Part shown: piece after piece, positions 19,519 through 30,314 of the stretch
Position numbering within the stretch: position 1 is the first letter of the stretch
Layout: the number at the start of each line of letters is the position of its first letter
Assembly: GCA_937625935.1 (NCBI GenBank)
Contig: OW569371.1
Location: 1-64,000, forward strand
Origin: Tetramitus jugosus
Taxonomy: Eukaryota > Heterolobosea > Eutetramitea > Acrasida > Vahlkampfiidae
Length of the DNA stretch: 64,000 bases
Direction: 5' to 3'
Program-made: the position numbers and the translations under genes
Notes under the pieces: model-generated
Told to the model about the DNA's origin: nothing
The model's input: only the letters and a program-made list of their open reading frames with translations
Database searches by the model: none

Positions 19519-20163
19519 ATGTTACTGAGTTTGTTTCTAGTTGTTGCAGTTTGCTTATCAAATTCCTTTTTGCCTCCTGGTCTATTATTTGGTGCAGGTG
19601 CTTCGGAGAGTCAACAACAAAATGATCACTCTGTCTTTCTTCACAGTGACATTTTGTTTCACATGATGCTTTATGTCGATGCTATTGAATTGCTCATGAC
19701 AATTCAATTTGTTTCAAAGCCATTTTACAATGCTGTTCGCAATTTGTTAGACTGGGATACTTTGAGTTATCATCAAGCCAAACTGAGAAGTACTTTTGTG
19801 TTTGATGATGATTCCATGGTTACGATCGGTGAGGAGAATAAGCACAACATGGAGAATAATGCTATTATGCTCGATTCCAGTCTGACATTGAAATATGAAC
19901 AATATGTGAGTCTCAAGAAACAAGCGACTAATTACTGAGCAGCTTCATGTTCACGAGTTGGTGTTCTCCACGGTGGTTCCAATCCCAGAGAGACATTTAT
20001 CAAAGTGTTCAAACTGAGAAAGACAGAGCAAGAGAAAGTTCTTCGATTTTGGTGTCAGAAAGTTCTTGAATTGTTTTATGTTCATCCTCGCCGCGAAACT
20101 CTATCTCAAGAAGCTTTCTTAAATCATCTCTGTCCTCGAAACCGTTTGGGTAATCCTCTTTGA
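19519..20163 (+). pseudogene. Inverted partial copy of the F-box-like gene
   Basis: Positions 19594-20046 match the intact minus-strand gene at 7963-8415 codon for codon over 151 residues; I count about eight differing residues. The tryptophan codon TGG of the source is TGA here (19936-19938), after which the same phase stays open to a TGA at 20161-20163. The first 25 codons (MLLSLFLVVAVCLSNSFLPP) and the last 39 (VLELFYVHPRRETLSQEAFL and so on) do not match the source. So this is a chimera of a duplicated core with other sequence, inactivated by a nonsense mutation. The F-box-like helices are preserved. Confidence 0.7.
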
Positions 20164-20189
20164 TTCTTGGTCGTCAAACAAACAAAAAC

Positions 20190-20750
20190 ATGTCGACGAT
20201 CGATGCTCTCATCACCACACTCCAATCCCTTATCATCTCTGATTCGAGAAAGGTTTGCGTACGTTGCCGAAGTAAACTTGGTTATCTGCACAATGGAAAG
20301 ATCATTTGTGATGCCCGAACGTTCACCAGTTTGAATGAGTTCGGTGTTTTTGCTTACGGTTCTAAGTACAGGAGTATATCTAGTGTGCAATATGATTTGA
20401 TTACTTTTGAATGTGATAATTATAGAGTAACCTATTCTGATATAAAGCAAAAAGTGACGCTGCAGCGAGGCAGAGCATCAGAAAACTTAAAGCTTATTGA
20501 ACAATATATCAAAGAATACTCTGCAACAATGAAAGATCGTCATAAGGAACTTCAAAATGCAGAAGATTCTGATTCAGATACAGACGAGGAACACGATGAT
20601 AAGCATCCACTAATTCGAACAGGCACTGGTCATGAAACTCTACGACATAGAAAACAGCAACACAACAGACTCGTAGAAAACAACACTAATAACGAACCAC
20701 TGCATTCAAACATGAACACCCAGCAGAAACACAACAAACAAACACCATGA
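20190..20750 (+). CDS. Hypothetical protein with acidic, Asn/His-rich tail
   Basis: 186 aa from the ATG at 20190; the frame extends upstream only with a TTG. The N-terminal part has one CxxC (KVCVRCRSKLGYLHNGKIIC), perhaps a small metal-binding turn. The C-terminal 70 residues are polar and low-complexity (EDSDSDTDEEHDD, then Asn/His/Gln). The stop overlaps the next ATG in an ATGA arrangement at 20747-20750. I do not recognise the family. Either a real small gene or the 5' part of a gene split by a frameshift. Confidence 0.4.
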   Translation: MSTIDALITTLQSLIISDSRKVCVRCRSKLGYLHNGKIICDARTFTSLNEFGVFAYGSKYRSISSVQYDLITFECDNYRVTYSDIKQKVTLQRGRASENLKLIEQYIKEYSATMKDRHKELQNAEDSDSDTDEEHDDKHPLIRTGTGHETLRHRKQQHNRLVENNTNNEPLHSNMNTQQKHNKQTP

Positions 20751-20965
20751 GTGATAACATCAATAATAATCCAGTACAGTTTGCTTTCAAGCACAACTAC
20801 GACTTCAAGAACCAAATCAATACCTACTGCATCATCGATATGCAACTGTATAATGCTGGACTTATGAAAGGACTATATGGTGACTACTATCGCTATCCCA
20901 GTGTGGCAACAGACGGTCGTTTTGACACCCCAAGAAACAATGAGCAATCAATTCATCTCAAGTAG
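20747..20965 (+). CDS. Hypothetical protein overlapping the previous stop
   Basis: 72 aa with ATG overlapping the upstream TGA. It is rich in Tyr and Asn (YNAGLMKGLYGDYYRYPSVA). In a eukaryote such an overlap more probably reflects a one-base shift in a single gene than two cistrons. No family is recognised. Confidence 0.3.
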   Translation: MSDNINNNPVQFAFKHNYDFKNQINTYCIIDMQLYNAGLMKGLYGDYYRYPSVATDGRFDTPRNNEQSIHLK

Positions 20966-21143
20966 CAGAATTTAATTTATTCCAGCATCCAACAATGGAT
21001 ATGGTTATTTCACTTGGAATGACAACCTACCACTCTAGATGACTCGCTAGTGTGCGTTCAATAAATTGTACAGTTTCCAATGAATGTAAAAAATCATATA
21101 TTGAAGTTCCCCATCCTAATCACAATTGGTTGATTACATTTGA

Positions 21144-21302
21144 CAGCTATATCCAAAAGTGTACGGCTTCTTACAAGCGTTTGTAAGATTCACGAAACTG
21201 AAAAATGTAGAGACACCAATTTGTCTAATTGGTGATCCCCTTTCCAATATTCTGAGAGAGGATGGAATGGGTCACTATGTGAAAAGGAAGCTGCAACATT
21301 AA
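21144..21302 (+). pseudogene. Short coding fragment
   Basis: 53 codons open between TGA (21141) and TAA (21302) with no ATG at the front, reading QLYPKVYGFLQAFVRFTKLK and ETPICLIGDPLSNILREDGM. Composition is clearly protein-like. It is probably debris of the genes to its left. Confidence 0.35.
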
Positions 21303-21431
21303 TTCAACCAAATTCTAATCGAAGCGATGTGCACGCAATTCATTGGTACGAGGAATATAAAGCCTTGGGGGGAACGATATTTTTTCGGACACTAGGGCAT
21401 CTGTCTCTACTGTCTCTGCTTGTATCTAGGA

Positions 21432-23660
21432 TCAGTCTTTTGTGTCAGAGCGATTTCGTTGAATCATCTGCATTGATTGCACAATAGAGCATAATCCTCG
21501 CAAGACTAAACTTCGTTTCCGAGAGTGTCCTCCAATGTGTATGATGCCAACAAGTTCAGCCATTGCTTGTCGCACAGTCCTCTGAAACTTCAACACAATT
21601 TCATCTCTCGTCCTGACTAACTGATGATTCGTTTCCAATTCGTTTCGAATAAAATATATTCTCGAGTTACTGGTATTAAACTTAGTTTCCAACTCGGCTG
21701 CATATCTCTCACCAAAATGTGCAACGAACCCAGCGCTATTGAATATCATCTCCAGATGTTGCATAAAGTTACTCGCAGAAGCATTCAACCTACTCACTCG
21801 AGGATCAAATCTCTGCATTTGTTCTGTGATATCCCTACAGGGATTCAGTACAGATTTTACTAACATCGAATCGACTCTATCCATATCAAATTCAAACTCA
21901 ATGAAAGCTACTATTGCTAAATCCTTTGTGAGACACTTAATCGCTAGCTCTCTAATTCCTTTTTCAGTTGTATTATCTATATAATTACTTATCGTTGTTT
22001 TCAGTGCCCCAAAGTCCAATTTCTGTTTGTGGAGCATCAAAACCCACTCAAGTTCTTGTTTCATAAGGGATAGTAAATCATATATGATAGTGTTGCTTGC
22101 TAACATATGGATGATACGAACAGTTATGAGGGATCTAGTTGCATAAAATAGAGCGCACTGACGGATCTGAGACCAACGATATCCTCGCAGTTGTCTACTC
22201 TCTCCAGCTATTTTGGACCATAGTGATCGTAAGTGTCGAGATTTCAGTGCTATTCCACATGTGTGAAGGCACCAATGTTCGAAAGTATCATCCTTCGTGT
22301 TATCAATACAGTTCTGAATGTAGTTTACCAGCTGGAAATGCAAACCGAACCCCGGAGGTTGCTCATAGCGGCTATAGAATAACAGCATATGGTCATGCAT
22401 GTTGTTCAATATCTGCTGGTAGGTAATGTTAGCCAGTGTGGACACTGAATAAAATATATTTTTCATGTTAATTTGTATGCGTTTCTCCCTATGCTCCAAA
22501 TTGGTTGACTGTGCAATCAGTGATGATCGAATATTTAATAAAAACTTGCCCGTGTACTGGCTTGTTTCCTTCTTTGTCGTCTTTTCGTATTCCATTTTCT
22601 CATCACGTATATTAGATGAACTTAAACTAATCTCCTGGTCCGGAACAGGTACTAGACAATCAATCACATCAGAGATAGAATCAATCTTTACAGACAAAAG
22701 ATCTCGTAATTGACGCGAATGTTTCGTGCACATGTTAACCTCTCGATTGCAAGCATGTACATATACCAAAAATAGGGATCCACTATAGTCGCTAATATCA
22801 TATTGAAATAGAATCTGAATGAGCACTGTTTCCAGATATCTAATACACTTGAAGTAGACGAGCTCTTCTAAAACACTGTCAAAATGTTTCTCAACCGAAC
22901 TCGTGATACATTCTTTCCACATAGAAAAAGCGTCCCAAACCAATGTTCGAACAGGTGATCTATAGTTTGCACAATTGGGTATCTGAATTCTGCTCCATAT
23001 ATCGTGCAATCTCTTACAAAATACTAGCAACCTCATGACCGTAATCGATTTCATTGTCAAGTAATGCACAGGAGCTGCATATCCATACTTTGTACTTAAA
23101 GAACTCGGCAGAATCACATATCTGATAAATTTGAACCTCCATCTGGTCAGCATACGTCTCAAAATACGATCCATGAGCAATTTTCTTACAAATAGTAATG
23201 GTAATAATGCATTATTCATTTGATTTAGGTTGTGATCAAAATTCTGTTCCAATAGACGCAACAGATGATTGCTCTGAAGCATAGAACGAGAGAAACGATG
23301 GATGGCATGCACAAATGGGATCACATGTGCATTGGTGATGGACAAGTTTATATAAGTCAGATGAATGCACTTCAACTCTCTCTCCAGCTTTTTCCTTCGC
23401 TTTCGAAACATGTATGACAATGAACGATTAGGTAATGAACTCAACAACGCCCAACACTCCTGAAATGACACCCGAATTGAATCATCTTCTATCACCCGAG
23501 CATTTAATTGATCATCTCTGTTGGTAATCAAACTTTTGAGATGGAAACTGAGAGAGATTTGGAGGAGATCAGCATTTGATCTGTCCTTGTCGTTCATCGG
23601 AATTTTTGTCGGGAAGAAGCGACAAATTCCCAAAAAATTTAGAAATTGTTGTTTTCTCAT
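21432..23660 (-). CDS. Large hypothetical helical protein
   Basis: 742 aa if it starts at the ATG at 23660; the ATG at 23597 is a plausible alternative. The open frame continues to 23795, but that would overlap exon 1 of the divergent Ku70 gene. The protein is leucine-rich and mostly helical, with many Arg/His residues and no membrane segment, signal peptide or known repeat that I can see. Middle parts such as RILRRMLTRWRFKFIRYVIL and SVEKHFDSVLEELVYFKCIR look like paired amphipathic helices, as in tethering or scaffold proteins, but I cannot name a family. The frame is uninterrupted, which marks the left border of the intact part of the chromosome. Confidence 0.65.
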   Translation of the reverse strand: MRKQQFLNFLGICRFFPTKIPMNDKDRSNADLLQISLSFHLKSLITNRDDQLNARVIEDDSIRVSFQECWALLSSLPNRSLSYMFRKRRKKLERELKCIHLTYINLSITNAHVIPFVHAIHRFSRSMLQSNHLLRLLEQNFDHNLNQMNNALLPLLFVRKLLMDRILRRMLTRWRFKFIRYVILPSSLSTKYGYAAPVHYLTMKSITVMRLLVFCKRLHDIWSRIQIPNCANYRSPVRTLVWDAFSMWKECITSSVEKHFDSVLEELVYFKCIRYLETVLIQILFQYDISDYSGSLFLVYVHACNREVNMCTKHSRQLRDLLSVKIDSISDVIDCLVPVPDQEISLSSSNIRDEKMEYEKTTKKETSQYTGKFLLNIRSSLIAQSTNLEHREKRIQINMKNIFYSVSTLANITYQQILNNMHDHMLLFYSRYEQPPGFGLHFQLVNYIQNCIDNTKDDTFEHWCLHTCGIALKSRHLRSLWSKIAGESRQLRGYRWSQIRQCALFYATRSLITVRIIHMLASNTIIYDLLSLMKQELEWVLMLHKQKLDFGALKTTISNYIDNTTEKGIRELAIKCLTKDLAIVAFIEFEFDMDRVDSMLVKSVLNPCRDITEQMQRFDPRVSRLNASASNFMQHLEMIFNSAGFVAHFGERYAAELETKFNTSNSRIYFIRNELETNHQLVRTRDEIVLKFQRTVRQAMAELVGIIHIGGHSRKRSLVLRGLCSIVQSMQMIQRNRSDTKD

Positions 23661-23718
23661 ACTAAAAATCAAAAAAACTTCTCTTTGAACACAATTGACA
23701 CAAACACAACGAAACAAC

Positions 23719-25833
23719 ATGGATACTGACTTTGCTGACTTGAATTTCCTGAATGACGAAGAGGAAGGAGACCAAGAGGAACTTGAATCTGTCAAGGAGG
23801 TGAGTTCATGATTTTGCCATTGTTTTTTTTAATACTTCTTCTGGTCAATTGTTCTCAGACCGCAACAACAACATATACTTACTGACACACAAATAAATGG
23901 ATTGAAACAATCACAACAATAGGAGTTTCAATCAGACAGAGATAGCATACTCATTCTAATTGATGCCAATTTAAGTATGTTTCAAAAGAATATGAAACAG
24001 CAGGAAGAAGAACAGCAGGAAGGAGGCTCTCATAGTAATAGCAATGAAGAATTACAGATTCCATTCCTTCATGCTGTCAAGTGTGCTGCTCAAATCTATT
24101 GTGATAAGATTGTTGCTGGCAATGATTTGATGGGAACTGTATTTTATGGAACGGACAAGAGCAAAAATCAGTTTGATTTTAACAATGTTTATATTTATCA
24201 TGATGTCGATGTGCCCGATGCAGATCGTATCAAACAATTAGAAGCACTCAGTAAGAGTAATAACGAACAAATTGAAAAATTGTATGGGCATGCATCGAAG
24301 AAAGGATCGTTGCATGATGCTCTCTGGACATGTCAACATTTATTTTCCCACGTGCCAAAGAATGTTGCCTTCAAGAGAATCTTTTTATTCACAAACGATG
24401 ATGATCCATTTGAAGCTGGTGATGCAAACATACGAAAGAAATGTTTGGAGAGAGCGAAGGACTTGATGGAGTCAGATATTATGCTTGAACTGTTCGTATT
24501 AGGCTCAAATAATTCCAAATTTGATCCCTCTCTATTTTGGAGTCATGTAATCTATCGATCCGATGATGAGTACACTGGACAAATTTATATTGATGGAGCT
24601 AGATCATTTCAACAACTTTTGGAAGGTGTAAAACAAAAGAGCTATACAAAAAGAGTTCAATCGTCATTCGAACTTGAGTTGATACCATCGAGAAAAGATG
24701 CCAGTGGATCAACAATACCTGCTGTATCCATGTCAGTAAATATGTATTCGCCCTTCGTCCGAGTCTCTCTACCTCAGCGTACTCTCCTCGAGGCTGAGAC
24801 AAATAAGCCAATCGTCCGCTCTACAAGGTATGTGTGCCCGCTTACAGGAGCAGAAGTCCAGCACTCAGATCTTTTAATGGCTTCAACTTATGGTAAGCAC
24901 AAAATTGGGTTCACAGAGAACGAGATCAAACAAATTGAAAACTTTGGAACAAAAGGAATTAAATTGTTGGGTTTCAAGCCGCGAAGTAGACTCAAGATAT
25001 ATCATAATGTGAAACCCTGTGGATTTCTTTACCCGACAGATGCAAACATCTCGGGCAGTTATTCGGCCTTCTCTTCCCTCCACAAGAAGATGCTTGAAAT
25101 GAATCGCATTGCTATATGCAGGGAAATAGCCAGAGATGGCTCCTGTCCACAACTAGTGGCATTAGTGCCACAAGAGGAGAAGGTGGATCCGGATGATCAT
25201 GAAACACAAACTCAACCACCTGGATTCAATCTTATCTATCTCCCATATGTCGATGATATGCGAGATACAAGCAGTATTCCTTTCGAACAAGCCACAGTAT
25301 TACAAAAACAAATTGACAAGGCGAAAATTATGATCAAGAAGCTCAATGTTGATATGGCTAACACAGAATTTGATAATCCTTCAATACAGAGACATCGTGC
25401 CATTGTGACTGCATTGGCCCTCGATCGTGATAATGTTGCTGAATATGTGGATCACCTACAACCAGATCTCGAAGGCATGCGCAAGTATCAAGCAGAAATG
25501 GATGACTTCAAGCAATCTGTTCTCCCATCTGACTACGCACCAGAACCTGCTGCCAAGCCCAAGAGAAAGAAGACCGATAATTACACACCTAAATACCCCA
25601 AGTATGAACCAGATAGAAAGAAAGCCAGAATGGATGTTGACCTGTCAGACTCAGAGCGTGAAGACGAACCGATTGACATGGTGTCTTTAGCCAAGAAGAA
25701 CCAAATGAACAAATTAACAGTACCAGTTCTGCAAGAATTTTGCAAGGTGTACAACATCAAGCCCAAAGGCAAAAAGAAAGCAGACATTATTGAAGCCATT
25801 CTGGGCTTTTTGACGGAACACAAAAAAATTTAG
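23719..25833 (+). CDS. Ku70: Ku70, DNA-end-binding subunit
   Basis: 663 aa in two exons: 23719-23799 and 23923-25833. The intron (23800-23922) has GTGAGT..AATAG ends. The acidic N-terminus leads into a von Willebrand-type domain starting DRDSILILIDANLSMF. The Ku core beta-barrel follows (about residues 245-440; RSTRYVCPLTGAEV, FGTKGIKLLGFKPRSRLK). The C-terminal arm has a basic KPKRKK nuclear signal and a SAP domain at the end (LTVPVLQEFCKVYNIKPKGK), as in Ku70 but not Ku80. Ku70 pairs with Ku80 to bind broken DNA ends in non-homologous end joining and also acts at telomeres. It is divergent from the hypothetical gene at 23660, 58 bp apart. Confidence 0.92.
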
Positions 25834-25938
25834 ACGGCAGTTTTTCGTAAAATTGACATCTCCAACGATCATCTTTCTTCACATTTTGGCGCCACCGTGG
25901 AGATCTCTCTTTTCACACAACACCTCGAACAAAAAAAA

Positions 25939-26730
25939 ATGAAAGCAATCAAGAACTTGTACCTGTTTCTGTACAATGCCATCTTAACTGGAGGATGGGC
26001 CTATTTGTTATTCCTCGTTGTTGATCACTACTTGAATCAACGTGACCCTCAATTGCTCTATGTTGTTGTTGAGAAGCCATTGAAACTTTTCCAAACATTG
26101 GCCATCATGGAAATTGCTCACTCCATTTTCAGACTCGTACCAAGTCCAGTTGGTACAACTGTTATGCAAGTTTGGAGCAGATTGTTTGTTGTTTGGTTTA
26201 TTATTGACTTGCCAGAGGCATACACTGTATGTATTTCAACACACACGGATATGTGTTTTTTTTAATCTCATGTGTGAATGTACAATTTGAGGAATTAATC
26301 ATCTTACTTACACACAACATTGTTGTATCCACTGCCACTCCTATAGGAGTTCCAAAGCTACTTTATTGCAACTGTTTTGATCGCATGGAGCATCACTGAA
26401 ATCATCAGATACAGTTTCTATGCTTTGAAGTTGTATGATATTTGCCCTTATGTCCTAGTGTACTTGCGTTACACATTGTTCTACGTCTTGTACCCATTGG
26501 GTGTCGGTAGTGAATTGGCTCTGATCTTTTTCAGATTGTCCTATTACAAGAAGCACAGACCATTCTCCTATGATATGCCAAATGAGATCAACTGGAGTTT
26601 TGATTCGTATATCTTTGTCTGGTTGATGATTTTGGGTTACATTCCAGGATTCCCTCAATTGTTCAACTACATGAGAGTGCAAAGAAAGAAGGTTTTGGCT
26701 CCACAGGTTCCAAAGACCAAGCAACAATAA
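25939..26730 (+). CDS. 3-hydroxyacyl-CoA dehydratase (HACD/PHS1 family)
   Basis: 223 aa in two exons: 25939-26226 and 26347-26730, with a 120-bp intron with GTATGT..CTATAG ends. It is a multipass ER membrane protein with about six hydrophobic segments. The catalytic pair of the family is present in LYPLGVGSE: Tyr145 and Glu152, at the seven-residue spacing seen in yeast Phs1. It removes water from 3-hydroxyacyl-CoA in the very-long-chain fatty acid elongation cycle. The C-terminus is basic (MRVQRKKVLAPQVPKTKQQ), resembling a lysine-type ER retention end. Length matches the family (about 220 residues). The ATG follows an A9 run. Confidence 0.92.
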
Positions 26731-26952
26731 AGTGATTCACAGACATGTAGATGAAGTAACGGAACAAAATTTTCCAGGTGGAGAAATGGGCATTTTCATT
26801 CCACCGACATCTGATAGATGAATTTTCCGCACTGCCCCAATCAAGATCAAGATCTTTTTTCAGCCCGTGCGGAACGATTTTTCATTTCCAATCATCGTAA
26901 AAGCGTTTGAGATCACCACAGCAACGAACACAACAACCATAAAAAAGCGAAG

Positions 26953-29861
26953 ATGGCATCACCAAACCCATATGAACAAACCATTGTAGAAAAGATTAGT
27001 GACACTCACAAGATCTATAGCTTGGCCAAGTTGGCTGAGAAGGATGAACGTGTGAATCGATTGCCACACTGTATTAGAGTGTAAGTCTATCTTTTGTGTT
27101 ATCATGTTGTAGTTGTCAGTTGTCACAGTTTTATTCTTCTTCATCTTTATGAATGATTATTGTTGTTATTGACACACATATTCCTTCTATTGTGTTCCTC
27201 TGTGCTCTCGATATGCTCATTTGATCAATTTTTCGCAGTCTTCTGGAGTGTTGTTTGAGAAACTGTGATAACTTTACTGTGACTGAACAGGATGTTGAGA
27301 AGATTTTGGATTGGGAGAAGACTTCATTGAATGAAGTTGAAATTCCATTCAAGCCTGCTCGTGTACTTATGCAAGATTTCACTGGTGTTCCAGCTGTTGT
27401 CGATTTGGCCGGAATCAGAGATCAAATGGCCGTTCTAACAGACAAGGAACGTGCTCAAACAATCAATCCACTTGTGCCAGTCGATCTGGTCATTGATCAC
27501 TCTGTTCAAGTTGATGCCTTCCGTTCTCCCGATGCACTCAAATTCAATGAACAACGTGAATTTGAAAGAAATTATGAACGTTTCAAGTTCCTCAAGTGGG
27601 GAAGCAAGGCATTCAAGAATTTCCAAATTGTTCCACCTGGCTCCGGTATTGTTCATCAAGTCAATTTGGAATATTTGGCTCGTGTCGTGTTCGAGGCATT
27701 GGCCGACTCTGGTGCCGAAGTGAAGGAGCACTCGGAAGAAGTTGCTGACAAACTGAAGGTTCTGTATCCTGATTCCCTTGTTGGTACGGACTCTCACACT
27801 ACCATGATCAACGGTCTCGGTGTTCTTGGTTGGGGTGTCGGTGGTATTGAGGCTGAGGCAGCCATGCTTGGACAACCAATTTCCATGGTGTTGCCAACTG
27901 TTGTCGGTTACAAATTGACTGGTACTTTGCAAGGACAAGTCACCAGCACTGATCTAGTGTTGACCATTACTGAAAATTTGAGAAAGTGTGGCGTTGTTGG
28001 TAAGTTTGTCGAATTCTTTGGTGATGGTGTCAGTCAATTGAGCTTGGCTGATCGTGCTACTATTGCAAATATGGCACCTGAGTGTGGTTCTACTTCCAAC
28101 TTCTTCCCTGTCGACGAAGAAACCTTGAAGTATTTGAGACAGAGCGGTAGAAGCGAGTACAAGGTAAAGCTTGTTGAGGACTACTTTAAGGCTATGGGCA
28201 TGTTCAGATCTGAGAAGGACAATTTGATTAGATACTCTCAAACATTGGAATTGGATCTCTCTACCATTCAACCTTGCGTTGCTGGACCAAAGAGACCACA
28301 TGACCGTGTCACCGTCGCTAACTTGAAGGAAGATTTTAACAAGTGTATGAGCAACAAGAGAGGATTCAAGGGATTCGAGATTCCAGCCGAAGAACACGAC
28401 AAGGTTGTTCAGTTTGACTATGAAGGAAAGACCTATGATCTGACTCATGGTGACGTCGTCATTGCGGCAATCACAAGTTGCACAAACACTTCCAACCCTA
28501 GTGTCATGATCGCAGCTGGTCTTTTGGCTAGAAAGGCTTTGGAACACGGTTTGGAAGTTAAGCCATACATCAAGACATCCCTCAGTCCTGGCTCTGGTGT
28601 CGTTTCCGAATATTTGAACAAGTCTGGTCTTCAAGAAGACTTGAACAAGTTAGGTTTCGGAGTTGTTGGTTATGGTTGCATGACTTGTATTGGAAACTCT
28701 GGTGAGCTTCCACAACCAGTGAATGATGCGATTGCAAACAATAATCTTGTATGCACTTCCGTTCTGTCTGGAAATCGTAACTTTGAGGCTAGAGTTCACC
28801 CATTGACCGCTGGTAACTACTTGGCATCTCCTCCATTGGTCGTTCTGTATGCTTTGGCTGGTAGTGTCAAGGTTGATTTCGACAAGGAACCAGTTGCTTT
28901 GAACAAGGAAGGAAAGCCTGTATTCTTGAAGGACATTTGGCCAACAAGAGAAGAAGTGCAAAAGGCTGTTGATCAAAATATTGATCCACAAATGTTCCAA
29001 AAGGTTTATGACAATGTCAAGAAGGGAACTGAGTCATGGAACAGTTTGCAAGTCACTGAATCCACCACTTACGAATGGGACAACAAGTCCACCTACATTC
29101 ATGAGCCTCCATTCTTCAAGGGAGTCAAGAAGGAGATTGACTCCTACAAGCCAATCAAGAGTGCACGTCTCTTGTTGAACTTGGGTGACAGTATCACTAC
29201 AGATCACATTTCCCCTGCAGGTAACATTTCCATCAAGTCAGATGCTGCAAAGTTTTTGATGGAAAGAGGTGTTGATCGTAGAGATTTTAACACTTATGGT
29301 GCCAGAAGAGGTAATGATGAAATTATGGTGAGAGGTACCTTTGCCAATGTAAGATTGTTGAATAAGATTGTGGGTCAACCTGGTCCATTGAGTAAGCATT
29401 TCCCAAGTGGTGATGTTGACAGCATCTTTGAGACTGCTCAAAGATATAAGCGTGAAGGAACTCCTGTTATTGCAATGGGTGGTGCTGAATACGGATCTGG
29501 AAGCTCTCGTGATTGGGCTGCAAAGGGACCATATTTGCTCGGCATTAAGGCTGTCATTGCAATCAGCTTCGAGAGAATTCACAGAAGCAACTTGGTTGGT
29601 ATGGGAATTCTGCCATTCCAGTTTAAGACTGGTGAGAATGCTGATACACTTGGTTTCACAGGCGAGGAAACGTTCGACATTGATCTCAGCGGAGTTCAAC
29701 TTGAGCCAGGTATGGATGTCGCTGTTAAGGTATCTGGTCATCGTAATAACTTGCAAGAGTTTAAGGTTACCCTACGTTTGGATACCTTGCCAGAAATCGA
29801 GTACTTTAAGCACGGAGGTATCTTGTGCTATGTCCTGAGAAGATTGGCATCCCAACAATAA
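26953..29861 (+). CDS. Aconitate hydratase (cytosolic aconitase/IRP1 type)
   Basis: 916 aa in two exons: 26953-27080 and 27239-29861. The intron (27081-27238; GTAAGT..CGCAG) splits a valine codon, and joining gives the conserved [15 protein letters not shown]. The three cysteines that hold the 4Fe-4S cluster are visible: C457 in TSCTNTSNP, and C523 and C526 in [11 protein letters not shown]. Active-site serine/arginine motifs near the C-terminus ([19 protein letters not shown]) are complete. It interconverts citrate and isocitrate. Sequence type and length are those of the aconitase A/IRP1 branch; there is no clear mitochondrial presequence ([12 protein letters not shown]), so cytosolic location is likely. 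RNA-regulatory activity cannot be inferred. Confidence 0.95.
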
Positions 29862-29896
29862 GACATAAAAAACAAGTTTATTTAGTTTATGTCAAG

Positions 29897-30163
29897 TTAT
29901 TCTTCACATAGATCACGGCGAGGGCAATAGAGTTCAACAGCAGTTTTAGGAGGTTCCCTGGCAGCATGAACCCTCTCAAGTTGCTTTTTGCCTGATTCTA
30001 TGATATCAAAGAGATCCCTTTCAGCGACACTGTCAATGAACCTCTGAATATCCCACTCTTCGACATGAACATCCACAGCAGCAAATATTTTCTTGATATC
30101 TTCTACCTCAGGGAAAGGATTGCCTCCAAGAATGGCGAGAAAGTAAGCAGCAATTATCTTCAT
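29897..30163 (-). CDS. 60S acidic ribosomal protein P2-like
   Basis: 88 aa from the ATG at 30163. An ATG at 30328 in the same frame would add 55 Thr/Ser/Asn-rich residues that do not fit the family. Residues 1-62 match the P2 helical dimerisation domain in layout (MKIIAAYFLAILGGNPFPEV, then DIKKIFAAVDVHVEEWDIQR). P2 forms the ribosomal stalk with P0/P1 and recruits elongation factors. The usual alanine hinge and the acidic end of the type SDDDMGFGLFD are absent. Instead it ends KTAVELYCPRRDLCEE. So it is either a diverged paralogue that lost factor recruitment or a protein with a missed 3' exon. It lies 151 bp after the UVRAG-like stop. Confidence 0.6.
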   Translation of the reverse strand: MKIIAAYFLAILGGNPFPEVEDIKKIFAAVDVHVEEWDIQRFIDSVAERDLFDIIESGKKQLERVHAAREPPKTAVELYCPRRDLCEE

Positions 30164-30314
30164 TTCGGTTTCAGTTGTTTGTTCTGTTTTGTTTTTTGTT
30201 TTGTTCTGGTAAGTGGAACTTGCTGTTTCAGAAAGGGTCTGACGCGCGTCAATCCAGGAAATGAACTGGCCAGAGTCTGATGTGCTGAAATTGTTTATTG
30301 TCCTGTATTCGGTG

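Noticed and set aside
19519-19593. Real signal peptide on the F-box-like copy
   Set aside because: An F-box core has no reason to be secreted, and the hydrophobic start is simply what lies upstream of the duplicated piece.
27435-29756. Several minus-strand frames of 116-226 codons inside the aconitase gene
   Set aside because: They are antisense shadows of a strongly coding sequence and resemble no protein.
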